Positions 25,816-33,284 of a DNA stretch of 42,602 nucleotides are shown here, piece by piece. The stretch is taken from NCBI GenBank assembly GCA_910579965.1, contig CAJTWF010000027.1, forward strand, positions 1 to 42,602, in the 5' to 3' direction. The stretch is from an uncultured Oscillospiraceae bacterium. Its GTDB lineage: Bacteria; Bacillota; Clostridia; Oscillospirales; Oscillospiraceae. The notes beneath the pieces were generated by a model. The model saw nothing but the letters and a program-made list of their open reading frames with translations. It had not been told where the DNA came from and ran no database searches. Positions within the stretch are counted from its first letter, which is position 1. Each line of letters begins with the position of its first letter. The translations under genes and the position numbers were made by a program.

Positions 25816-26592
25816 TCACGTCAGATAGTTGACCCCCAGCATCACCGCGCCCAGCACCACCAGTACCGCCCCGGTGGCCCGGTTGAGGACCTCGGGCGCG
25901 CTCCAGTTGGCGAAACGGGCCGAGATCCGGGCCCACAGCAGGGTGAAGGCCACGCACAGCCCCAGCACCAGCCAGTCCGCCACACCGCCGATGGCAAAGT
26001 GGCTCAGAGCGCCGGTGAGGGCGGTGAAGGTCATGATGAACACGCTGGTGCCCACGGCGGTTTTCAGCTCGTAGCCCAGCACGCTGGTGAGCACCAGGAG
26101 CATCATCATGCCGCCGCCGGCGCCGATAAAGCCGCAGATGAAGCCGATCACGGCCCCCCAGGCCACGGACTGGACCAGCCGCCTCCGGGGGGATACCGCC
26201 TCCATGGCCTCCCGGGTGGTCATGACGGGCCTGACCAAAAACTTCACCCCCAGCAGCAGGGTCATGAACATGGAGAAGCTCCCCATGGTTCCGGCGGGCA
26301 CCAGGCTGGATGCCCAGCTGCCCGCCAGGGTGAAGACCAGCACGGTTCCCATCATCACCAGACCGTTTTTCACGTCCAGGTTTTTGTTTCTGCCGTAGGT
26401 CCACGCGCTGACAGCGCTGGCCAGCACGTCGCTGGCCAGGGCGATGCCCACCGCCTGATAGGGGGGCACATGGAGAAACGTGACCAGCATGGGCGTGATG
26501 ACGGCGGCGGCGCTCATGCCGGCAAAGCCGGTGCCCAGCCCGGCCCCCATGCCGGCGAAAAAGCAGATCACAACAACGTAAAACAGATTCAT
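25816..26592 (-). CDS. TauE/SafE (TSUP) family membrane transporter
   Basis: A 258-aa protein with eight likely membrane helices in two homologous halves, each marked by a glycine-rich helix (GAGLGTGFAGMSAA and GFICGFIGAGGGMMM). The family exports sulfite, sulfoacetate or other organosulfur anions; the actual substrate cannot be read. ATG 26592 overlaps the marR stop in an ATGA, so translation is coupled and expression should follow the MarR repressor. Confidence 0.88.
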   Translation of the reverse strand: MNLFYVVVICFFAGMGAGLGTGFAGMSAAAVITPMLVTFLHVPPYQAVGIALASDVLASAVSAWTYGRNKNLDVKNGLVMMGTVLVFTLAGSWASSLVPAGTMGSFSMFMTLLLGVKFLVRPVMTTREAMEAVSPRRRLVQSVAWGAVIGFICGFIGAGGGMMMLLVLTSVLGYELKTAVGTSVFIMTFTALTGALSHFAIGGVADWLVLGLCVAFTLLWARISARFANWSAPEVLNRATGAVLVVLGAVMLGVNYLT

Positions 26593-27038
26593 GGCTCGCT
26601 CCTCTCCGCCTCGGCCAGGGCGGCGTCCACATTCTCCGCCACCCGGTTCAGCAGCGCCATCAGCGTCTCCCGCTCCCGGTCCGTAAAGCCGGCCAGCAGG
26701 GCCTGCCCGTAGCGGGCCTGCACGGCCCGGCCCGCCTCCACAATGGGCCCCGCGGCCTCCGTCAGCCGCAGGTGGATGGTCTTGCGGTTGCCGGGCCGGG
26801 TGTCCCGCTGCAGAAGGCCCCGCCGGGCCAGACTCTCCACCCCCATGGAGACATGGGATTTGGCGATATACCGCCGCTCCACAATGTCCCGGGCCGTGTC
26901 GTACGCCGGGTTGTTGGCCAGAAACAGCAGAATGTCCGCCTCCAGCTGGGTCAGCATCCACTGCTCCAGCACCGGGACGAACATCTGGCCGTAGAGCTTG
27001 CCCAGGCCTCGGGAGCGGGTAAAGAGGGGTGGCAGCAT
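26589..27038 (-). CDS. MarR-family transcriptional regulator
   Basis: A 149-aa winged-helix regulator. The region LTQLEADILLFLANNP...TARDIVERRYIAKSHVSMGVESLARRGLL is the MarR helix-turn-helix, followed by the wing RDTRPGNRKTIHLRLTEAG-like segment. ATG 27038 with AAAGGAGG is preferred; the frame opens at 27107 but that would include the promoter. The palindrome at 27057-27072 sits at the predicted transcription start, as expected for self-repression. It probably controls the downstream exporter and ATPase in answer to a small ligand. Confidence 0.88.
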   Translation of the reverse strand: MLPPLFTRSRGLGKLYGQMFVPVLEQWMLTQLEADILLFLANNPAYDTARDIVERRYIAKSHVSMGVESLARRGLLQRDTRPGNRKTIHLRLTEAAGPIVEAGRAVQARYGQALLAGFTDRERETLMALLNRVAENVDAALAEAERSEP

Positions 27039-27056
27039 AGGGACCGCCTCCTTTAT

Positions 27057-27072
27057 TGTTCGTTTTCGAACA
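27057..27072. promoter_or_regulatory. Palindromic MarR operator
   Basis: TGTTCG TTTT CGAACA, a perfect 6-bp inverted repeat. It begins 3 bases downstream of the -10 element of the marR promoter and covers the expected start point. Confidence 0.65.
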
Positions 27073-27074
27073 TA

Positions 27075-27103
27075 AATATAGCACAGCTCCGGGCGTCTGT
27101 CAA
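27075..27103 (-). promoter_or_regulatory. Promoter of the marR operon
   Basis: Minus strand: perfect TTGACA (27103-27098), a 17-base spacer and TATATT (27080-27075). Confidence 0.75.
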
Positions 27104-27114
27104 GCACCCGCTTC

Positions 27115-27143
27115 TTGCCAACCCGGAGAAGGCGTGGTATACT
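27115..27143 (+). promoter_or_regulatory. Promoter of rsmI
   Basis: TTGCCA (27115-27120), a 17-base spacer and TATACT (27138-27143), divergent from the marR promoter. Confidence 0.7.
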
Positions 27144-27170
27144 TTTTCCAGCAAGAAAGGGGGAACGCCT

Positions 27171-28001
27171 ATGCCTGGAACACTCTACCTCGTGGCCACG
27201 CCCATCGGCAACCTGGGGGACCTGAGCCCCCGGGCGGCCCAGGTGCTCTCAGAGGCGGACTTCATCGCCGCCGAGGACACCCGGGTGTCCATGAAGCTGC
27301 TCAACCATCTGGCGCTGCGCAGGCCCCTGGTGAGCTACCACCAGCACAACCGGGCCTCCGCCGGCCCGGCCATCCTGGCCCGGCTGCTGGCCGGGGAGAG
27401 CTGCGCCCTGGTCACCGACGCGGGCACTCCGGCCATCAGCGATCCCGGGGAGGATCTGGTGCGCCTGTGCGCGGACAGCGGCGTGCCGGTCCAGGCGGTG
27501 CCCGGGTGCTGCGCCCTCATCACGGCCCTGGCGGTCAGCGGCCTGGCCACAGGCCGGTTCGTCTTTGAGGGGTTTCTGCCGGTGAACCGGGGGGAGCGGC
27601 GGGAGCGGCTGGCAAAGCTTGCCGGGGAGGAGCGGACCATGATCTTCTACGAGGCCCCCCACCGCCTGCGGACCACCCTGGACGATCTCCTCTCCGCCTT
27701 CGGGGATCGGCCGGCTGCCCTGTGCCGGGAGCTGACCAAGCTTCACGAGGAGACCCTCCGCCTGACCCTGGCCCAGGCCGCGGACCACTACCGGGACCGG
27801 GAGCCCCGGGGGGAGTACGTTATCGTTCTGGCCGGCGGGGAGCCGGAGGCGGGGCTGTCTCTGGAGGAGGGCGCCGCCCGGGTCCTGGCCCTCCGGGCGG
27901 AGGGCGTGAAGATGAAGGACGCGGTGCGGCAGGTGGCCGCCGCCACCGGCCTGGGGCGCAACGAGCTCTACCAGGCGGCGATTCAAGGGGAGGCGCCATG
28001 A
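27171..28001 (+). CDS. rsmI: 16S rRNA (cytidine(1402)-2'-O)-methyltransferase RsmI
   Basis: A 276-aa SAM-dependent enzyme of the tetrapyrrole methylase fold that methylates the 2'-O of C1402 in 16S rRNA. The N-terminal LYLVATPIGNLGDLSPRA, the AEDTRVS motif and DAGTPAISDPG are all diagnostic, and the length is normal. ATG 27171 has AAAGGGGG upstream. The stop overlaps the WYL regulator start by 4 bases. Confidence 0.96.
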   Translation: MPGTLYLVATPIGNLGDLSPRAAQVLSEADFIAAEDTRVSMKLLNHLALRRPLVSYHQHNRASAGPAILARLLAGESCALVTDAGTPAISDPGEDLVRLCADSGVPVQAVPGCCALITALAVSGLATGRFVFEGFLPVNRGERRERLAKLAGEERTMIFYEAPHRLRTTLDDLLSAFGDRPAALCRELTKLHEETLRLTLAQAADHYRDREPRGEYVIVLAGGEPEAGLSLEEGAARVLALRAEGVKMKDAVRQVAAATGLGRNELYQAAIQGEAP

Positions 28002-28900
28002 CCATCGACAGGCTCATCGGCATCCTGGCGGTGCTGCTCCGGGAGGGGCAGGTCACCGCCGGGAGCCTGGCGGACCGGTTCGAGGTCAGCGTGCGCACCA
28101 TCCAGCGGGACATTGACCGGCTGTGCCGGGCGGGCATCCCCCTGCGCACCGCCCGGGGGGCCGGGGGCGGCGTGTCCATCATGGAGGGATATGCGCTGGA
28201 CCGGACGGTGCTCACGAACGCGGACCGGGGGGCCATTCTGGCGGGGCTGCGAAGCCTGGACAGCGTCTCCGGAACGGGCTGCTACCGGCGGCTGATGGAG
28301 CGTCTGCCCCGGCCGGCGGCGGCGGCGGGGGACGACTGCGTGGTCATTGATCTGGCCTCCTGGTACGGCCCCGTCCTGGCCCCCCGGCTGGAGGCGCTGA
28401 AGGCCGCCTGCGCCGGATGCCGCCTGGTGCGCTTCACCTACTGCGCCCCAGGGGGCGACAGCCTGCGGACCGTGGAGCCGGACAAGCTGGTGTTCCGCTG
28501 GTCCAGCTGGTATCTCCACGGCTGGTGCCGGGACCGGGAGGACTGGCGGCTTTTTAAGCTGGGCCGGATGCTCTCCCTGGAGACCCTGGAGGAGACCTTC
28601 TCCCCCCGGCCGGCCCCCTGGCCCATCACCCCGGCAGAGCAGGTGTACCCGGGCAGGCTCCAGGCCGCGGTCCGCTTCGCCCCCTCCGCCCGCTGGCGGC
28701 TGGTGGACGAGTACGGCGCGGACAGCTTCCAGGTCCAGCCGGACGGCGGCCTGCTCTTTGAGCGGAGCTTTCCGGGCCAGGAGGAGCTGGTGCGGTGGGC
28801 GCTGAGCTTCGGCGACGCGGCGGAGATCCTCTCCCCGGCCGGCGCGCGGCGGGCCCTGGCGGACCTGGGCAAAAAAATTTGGGAGAAATACGACAAATAG
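27998..28900 (+). CDS. HTH/WYL-domain transcriptional regulator
   Basis: A 300-aa YafY-type regulator. The N-terminal DeoR-like winged helix (about 1-60) has SLADRFEVSVRTIQRDIDRL. A WYL domain (about 125-205) contains SSWYLHGWCRDREDWRLFKLGRM, and a C-terminal WCX region follows. WYL domains sense nucleic acids or small ligands, and members often control DNA-damage or defence genes. It overlaps rsmI (ATGA) and is translationally coupled. No obvious target operon other than its own neighbourhood. Confidence 0.9.
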   Translation: MTIDRLIGILAVLLREGQVTAGSLADRFEVSVRTIQRDIDRLCRAGIPLRTARGAGGGVSIMEGYALDRTVLTNADRGAILAGLRSLDSVSGTGCYRRLMERLPRPAAAAGDDCVVIDLASWYGPVLAPRLEALKAACAGCRLVRFTYCAPGGDSLRTVEPDKLVFRWSSWYLHGWCRDREDWRLFKLGRMLSLETLEETFSPRPAPWPITPAEQVYPGRLQAAVRFAPSARWRLVDEYGADSFQVQPDGGLLFERSFPGQEELVRWALSFGDAAEILSPAGARRALADLGKKIWEKYDK

Positions 28901-28915
28901 CTGTCCGATTCCACG

Positions 28916-29032
28916 GTGTATGCTGGGAGTGCAGGGGGGCGCGGCTTGGCCCCGCTGGAGAACCGGGAGCGGGCATACCTCCCGGAGAAAACATGGGACA
29001 AGCTCCTTGGGGAGCTGGAAAGGGAGGACTGA
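28916..29032 (+). other. Short coding-like frame upstream of DUF3795 gene
   Basis: A 38-codon frame from GTG 28916 to TGA 29030-29032. Its second half reads like a genuine protein tail (ENRERAYLPEKTWDKLLGEL). It has no clear start or binding site, so it may be the remnant of a truncated gene or a leader peptide. Not a firm gene call. Confidence 0.25.
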
Positions 29033-29033
29033 C

Positions 29034-29291
29034 ATGGTGGAATCGAGATGCGGGCTTCTGTGCAGCCAGTGCGGATACCGGGAGAGCACGGGGTGCAAGG
29101 GCTGTGTGAGCATTGAAAAGCCCTTCTGGGGGGAGAAGTGCCCGGTAAAGAGCTGCTGTGAGGAGCGGCGGCTGGACCACTGCGGCCTGTGCGGGGACTT
29201 CCCCTGCCAGGCGCTCCACGGCTTTGCCTACGATCCCCAGCAGGGGGACGACGGCGCGAGAATCCGTCAGTGCGAGAAGTGGAGGGGATGA
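29034..29291 (+). CDS. DUF3795 cysteine-rich protein
   Basis: An 85-aa protein with at least ten cysteines in the DUF3795 pattern: ESRCGLLCSQCGYRESTGC..C near the start and CGLCGDFPC in the middle. It is probably a small zinc or metal-binding protein of unknown role. ATG 29034 follows AGGGAGG. The next gene starts 3 bases after its stop, so it is in an operon with the TfoX-GyrI fusion. DUF3795 genes are often found next to regulator-like genes of this kind. Confidence 0.85.
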   Translation: MVESRCGLLCSQCGYRESTGCKGCVSIEKPFWGEKCPVKSCCEERRLDHCGLCGDFPCQALHGFAYDPQQGDDGARIRQCEKWRG

Positions 29292-29294
29292 GCA

Positions 29295-30272
29295 ATGGCC
29301 TCCAGTATGAGCTATGTGGAGTTTGTCATGGAGCAGCTGGCCGGGGCCGGGACCATCACCTGCCGGCGGATGTTCGGGGAGTACGGCCTGTACTGCGATG
29401 GGAAGTACTTCGCCTGCGTCTGCAATGACCGGCTGCTGGTGAAGAGCACAGCGCCGGGGGAGGCCCTGCTGCCGGACTGCCCCCGGGGTGTCCCCTACGA
29501 GGGCGGCGGGGAGATGCTGCTGCCGGACGTGGAGGACCGGGAGACGCTGGCGGAGCTGGCCCGGGTGACGTGCGCGGCCCTGCCGGAGAAAAAGAAAAAA
29601 GCCGCCAGAGTGAAGGCGGCGGCGGATACAAGGGACAAGATCGACTACAAGAAGACGGAGAAGCACCTCTACCTCCCCAGGACCCCGGCCATTGTGGAGG
29701 TGCCGGAGATGGTCTTTTTCGCCGTGGACGGCCAGGGGGATCCCAACACCTCCCCGGACTACGCCGCGGCCATGGAGCTGCTCTACGGCATGAGCTTCAC
29801 GGTGAAGATGAGCAGGATGGGGGGCGAGGCCCCGGCGGGGTACTTTGAATACGTGGTGCCGCCCCTGGAGGGGCTGTGGTGGACGGACGAGCCGGGCTTT
29901 GACGGCAGGGCTCCGGCGGACAAGTCCGCCTTTCGCTGGACCTCCCTCATCCGCCAGCCCCCCTTTGTGGACGAGGCGGTGTTCGCCTGGGCCAGGGACC
30001 GGCTGGCGGAGAAAAAGCCGGATCTGGACGTGTCACGGGTCCGGTTCTGGCGGTGGCGGGAGGGGCTGTGCGCCCACGTCCTCCACGTGGGCCCCTATGA
30101 CACGGAGACCGCCAGCATTGACCGGCTGGAGGCGTTTCTCCAGGGGGAGGGGTACGAGTCGGACTTCTCCGGGGAGCGCCGCCACCACGAGATCTACCTG
30201 GGGGACCCACGGCGGACGGCCCCGGAGAAGCTGCGCACGGTGATCCGCCATCCCGTGCGGAAAAGGGCGTAA
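29295..30272 (+). CDS. Fusion of TfoX N-terminal domain and GyrI-like domain
   Basis: A 325-aa two-domain protein. Residues about 5-97 are a TfoX_N/YjbR-like domain (MEQLAGAGTITCRRMFGEYGLYCDGK). A Lys/Ala-rich linker spans about 98-112. From about 113 to the end it is a GyrI-like small-molecule-binding domain, starting DKIDYKKTEKHLYLPRTPAI as free-standing GyrI-like proteins do, with DGQGDPNTSPDY and HVLHVGPYDTE. TfoX_N proteins are linked to competence regulation and GyrI-like proteins bind drugs or hydrolyse cyclopropanoids. Joint function is unknown. GGAGGGG precedes ATG 29295. Confidence 0.88.
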   Translation: MASSMSYVEFVMEQLAGAGTITCRRMFGEYGLYCDGKYFACVCNDRLLVKSTAPGEALLPDCPRGVPYEGGGEMLLPDVEDRETLAELARVTCAALPEKKKKAARVKAAADTRDKIDYKKTEKHLYLPRTPAIVEVPEMVFFAVDGQGDPNTSPDYAAAMELLYGMSFTVKMSRMGGEAPAGYFEYVVPPLEGLWWTDEPGFDGRAPADKSAFRWTSLIRQPPFVDEAVFAWARDRLAEKKPDLDVSRVRFWRWREGLCAHVLHVGPYDTETASIDRLEAFLQGEGYESDFSGERRHHEIYLGDPRRTAPEKLRTVIRHPVRKRA

Positions 30273-30359
30273 ACGTCCCGCCCAAAACCGGCGCCCCCGC
30301 CATCAGGAGGCTTGCGCTTGATCGGGGCGTCAGACCGGCGCTTATAGGAGAATACCACC

Positions 30360-30608
30360 GTGAGCAGCAAGGAACGATTGATTCAACAGATAGACAGGCT
30401 CCATACCACCCCGATGGGAATGGACAGGATCAAGCGAAATCTCAAGTTAGGTACCGATGATGTGGTTGGATACTGCAGGGACTTGATCCTGAATAGCGCC
30501 TGTCATATTACCCGGCAAGGCAAAAACTGGTATTGTGAGATAGACAATGTGAGGATAACGGTCAATTCGCATACCTGCACAATCATTACCGCGCATATCA
30601 TCGGGTAA
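30360..30608 (+). CDS. DUF3781 protein
   Basis: An 82-aa protein of the DUF3781 family: KERLIQQIDRLHTTPMGMDRIKRNL, then CHITRQGKNWYCEIDN and the ITVNSHTCTIITAHII ending. Function unknown. The start is a GTG at 30360 with AGGAG 9 bases upstream. The gene is clearly less GC-rich than the fusion gene before it, suggesting separate acquisition. It converges on the LuxC-like gene. Confidence 0.8.
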   Translation: MSSKERLIQQIDRLHTTPMGMDRIKRNLKLGTDDVVGYCRDLILNSACHITRQGKNWYCEIDNVRITVNSHTCTIITAHIIG

Positions 30609-30661
30609 ATTCCAAGGGTGTGCCGGCTGTCATATCGAAACCATTTTGAACAGAAAACAGC

Positions 30662-30690
30662 GAGGGCTCCGGAGCTTGTCCGGAGCCCTC
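30662..30690 (-). terminator. Terminator of the LuxE/LuxC operon
   Basis: Perfect 12-bp stem GAGGGCTCCGGA (30662-30673) with 30679-30690, loop GCTTG. It overlaps the stop codon of the LuxC-like gene. On the minus strand a T-rich stretch follows (GCTGTTTTCTG). Confidence 0.7.
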
Positions 30691-31951
30691 ACGTCAGTTC
30701 CACCACCCGGCTGTAGGCCCGCAGGGGATAGATTCCGTCGTGGGCCTCCCCGGGGACGGTGCGGCTCATCTCCCCGGGCTCCGTCACCCGCACCACCCCC
30801 GCCCGGGCCAGCAAGTCCCCCAGCGCCGCCCGCTCCTCCGGCGGACAGAGGAGGCCCGCGGTCTGCAAATATCCCCGCTTTCCCCCCAGCGCCGCCGGGA
30901 TCCGCTCCCGGGGCAGGGGCTTGACCCAGCAGTTCCCCGCCAGGGGGGACAGCTCCAGCCGGCTGTCCGGGGCAATGACCACGCTCACGCCGCCGGAGCG
31001 CAGCACCCGGGGCCCGGTCTCCTCCAGCTCCATGCTGTACACCTGGAGGGCCGCCCTGGCCCGCAGGCCCAGGTCTGCCGGCGGGTGGCGGCGGTTCTCC
31101 GCCTGGAGGGCGGCAAAGAACCGCTCCCCCACCGCCTCCACAGCCCCCATGTCCGCCGTGTCCACAAAGAGCCCCTGGCAGGAGGAGCACAGCAGCTGCC
31201 GGGTGAGGCACACGTGGCGGGCCAGGGCCTCCAGGTCCCGGTCCAGCGGGTCCGGGACCGCGTAGGCAAAGCTGAGCTTGTGGCCCCAGGAGATGACCTG
31301 GGTGTCCGGGTCCGCCAGCCGCCGGGCCGCCCGCACCGCCTCGTCCCCGCCCCAGACCACCACCGCGTCCGCGGCCCGGGCAAAGACGGTCAGGCTCTCC
31401 AGGTCCGTGGAGGGCACGTCGAAGACATACACATAGTCCCGCAGCCGGGGCTCCAGATCCGTCAGCTCCTTGAGCAGCAGAATGGACGCGCCCTGGTCCA
31501 TGGAGGGCAGCTTGAGGATGTTCACGTTCCCCGCCAGCAGTCCCTCCGCCACGCTGTAGGCCGGCAGGCCGTCCACATTTCCGGCGGCGATGTGGAGCAG
31601 GGTCCCCAGGGGGTACCGCACCCGCCGGATGGGCGCGCGCCCCGGGCGGCGCAGGGGGACCAGCTCCGGCCCCAGCTCCGTCTCCAGCTTGTAGAGGAGG
31701 CTCTCCCGGCGGAAGAGGCCCACCGCGGCCTGAAGCTGGCCGGGGTCCATGGCAAGGCCGGTCAGAAGGGGGGCGAGGAGGCGGTCATAGTCCCCACGCT
31801 CCACCCGCCGGGCCAGCTCGCCGCAGGCCTCCACCACCACGCCGCTCTCCAGGGGCGGGCCGGCCATGGTCCGGGCGCAGGCCTCCGCCAGCCCCTCCCG
31901 CAGGGGGACCAGCTCCCTGTCCTCATAGAGATTTCCGTGGGCCAGAATCAT
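30689..31951 (-). CDS. Acyl-CoA reductase, LuxC family
   Basis: A 420-aa NADPH-dependent reductase of the LuxC/aldehyde-dehydrogenase superfamily. In the lux system it reduces activated fatty acids to aldehydes. The GNVDGLPAYSVAEGLLAGNVNILK block is at residues about 124-147. The nucleophile region QLLCSSCQG has Cys255 and Cys258, and the GGVSVVIAPD segment follows. ATG 31951 overlaps the LuxE-like stop by 4 bases, so the two enzymes are made together. No luxA, luxB or luxD is present, so the role is not light emission. The product may be a fatty aldehyde or alcohol for a lipid or surface polymer. Confidence 0.88.
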   Translation of the reverse strand: MILAHGNLYEDRELVPLREGLAEACARTMAGPPLESGVVVEACGELARRVERGDYDRLLAPLLTGLAMDPGQLQAAVGLFRRESLLYKLETELGPELVPLRRPGRAPIRRVRYPLGTLLHIAAGNVDGLPAYSVAEGLLAGNVNILKLPSMDQGASILLLKELTDLEPRLRDYVYVFDVPSTDLESLTVFARAADAVVVWGGDEAVRAARRLADPDTQVISWGHKLSFAYAVPDPLDRDLEALARHVCLTRQLLCSSCQGLFVDTADMGAVEAVGERFFAALQAENRRHPPADLGLRARAALQVYSMELEETGPRVLRSGGVSVVIAPDSRLELSPLAGNCWVKPLPRERIPAALGGKRGYLQTAGLLCPPEERAALGDLLARAGVVRVTEPGEMSRTVPGEAHDGIYPLRAYSRVVELT

Positions 31952-33063
31952 TCCCGCTCCCCTCCCTTCAGATATTCCGACGCGCCGGCGGCGCAGGTGA
32001 CGATGTCCCGCACCCCCGCCCGGCCCAGGATCTCCAGCCAGGGGCCGGCTATGCCGCAGGGGCAGGTCCCTCCCGGGTGGAGCACCCCCAGATCGTCGGT
32101 CATGACGCTGAGGATGGGCATGCTGTCCGCCATGGGGGTCAGCAGGTTCACAAGGCCCGGCCGGCCCGGGGGCAGGGGCTCCAGGGTGTCCGGGTCACGG
32201 ATGACAACCCGGCTGTAGACCGGGATGTGGAAGTGGTGGGCGCGGCAGGTGGTGTAGAGAATGGGGTGCTCCACCGCGCCGAAAAACTCCACGCACCCCT
32301 CCTCCGGAATCCCCAGCACCGTCTCCGCCAGGCGGTAGAGCTCCGCCTTCTCCACCTGCTGGCCCTCGAACTGCTTCCAGCCCCCGCCCATGGTGACCAT
32401 GGACCCCCGGGGCAGCTTAAGGCGCACCCCCTGCTCCTCCAGCCTCCGGAGGAGGAGATAGGTGTAGGAGGGAAAGCCGATGGTCCGCACCGGGGCCCCG
32501 CCCCTGGCGCAGGCCAGGAGCTTTCGCTCCAGACCCTCCAGGTCCAGCCGGTAGCCCCCCTCCCGCCAAACCAGGGCGTAGGTGCGGGAGAGGGCGGGGG
32601 CGAAGAAGGTGAAGCCGAAGCCGGTCTTGGAGAAGGCGGTCTGGTTCTCCCGCCGGGGCTGGTAGCCCAGGATGAGGTAGTGGCAGGGCCGGGGGGAGAG
32701 GAGCTGGTGGCGGCGGGCCATGCGCACCACCATGTGTCCGCCCCGCCGGAGGGTGGCCCCGTCGAAGCCGATATGGCTCATGGACCCGCTGGTGCCCGAG
32801 GAGGTGGCCCGGATCAGCAGCCTGCTCTCCGGCACAGAGAGCAGGACGTGGCGCTTGAAATACAGGGTGGGGATGGGGGGCAGGGCGGCGGGGGATATGC
32901 CCGTCAGGGCCTCCAGGCCCCTCAGGGCCAGGATCCGCCGGTAATCCGGGCAGCCGGCGGCCTGGAGGGCCGCGTTCTCCGCCATGGCGGCGGCAAAGAG
33001 GTCCTCCGTCCCCGCCAGATCGTAGGGGTCCCGCCAGCGAAACAGCTTGTCGCGCAGGGTCAC
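31948..33063 (-). CDS. Acyl-protein synthetase, LuxE family
   Basis: A 371-aa ANL-type adenylating enzyme. In lux systems LuxE activates fatty acids with ATP and passes the acyl group to LuxC. It shows the SSGTSGS AMP-binding loop at about residues 88-94. Also present are GFPSYTYLLL, MGGGWKQFEGQQVEK, and the C-terminal MTDDLGVLHPGGTCPCG segment with a CPC pair. The start is a GTG at 33063 behind GAGGAGG; the frame extends upstream but through the promoter. It is first in a two-gene operon with the reductase and divergent from an acyltransferase. Confidence 0.88.
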   Translation of the reverse strand: MTLRDKLFRWRDPYDLAGTEDLFAAAMAENAALQAAGCPDYRRILALRGLEALTGISPAALPPIPTLYFKRHVLLSVPESRLLIRATSSGTSGSMSHIGFDGATLRRGGHMVVRMARRHQLLSPRPCHYLILGYQPRRENQTAFSKTGFGFTFFAPALSRTYALVWREGGYRLDLEGLERKLLACARGGAPVRTIGFPSYTYLLLRRLEEQGVRLKLPRGSMVTMGGGWKQFEGQQVEKAELYRLAETVLGIPEEGCVEFFGAVEHPILYTTCRAHHFHIPVYSRVVIRDPDTLEPLPPGRPGLVNLLTPMADSMPILSVMTDDLGVLHPGGTCPCGIAGPWLEILGRAGVRDIVTCAAGASEYLKGGERE

Positions 33064-33096
33064 GGCGCCGCCTCCTCTCGTGGTTGTCTTATGGAG

Positions 33097-33126
33097 AGTA
33101 TACCACGCTTTGGGGGCGGCGTTCAA
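33097..33126 (-). promoter_or_regulatory. Promoter of the LuxE/LuxC operon
   Basis: Minus strand: TTGAAC (33126-33121), an 18-base spacer and TATACT (33102-33097). Confidence 0.6.
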
Positions 33127-33206
33127 GGGTTTTTGCGCCCGCGGGCTCCGGTATCAAACAGGGGAACCGCTGGGAAGTTTTACCGGCAAGCCGGGGAAAA
33201 AGGCAT

Positions 33207-33235
33207 TTGCTTTCTCCCCTGGCCTGTGATACACT
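33207..33235 (+). promoter_or_regulatory. Promoter of the acyltransferase gene
   Basis: TTGCTT (33207-33212), a 17-base spacer and TACACT (33230-33235). Confidence 0.5.
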
Positions 33236-33284
33236 GAAATAAAGATGCCAAGCCCCGCGCGCATCACAGGAAGGGAGACAGACC

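Noticed and set aside
30689..33063. A bioluminescence operon
   Set aside because: Only luxC-like and luxE-like genes exist; luciferase subunits and LuxD are absent and the host is an anaerobe by gene content.
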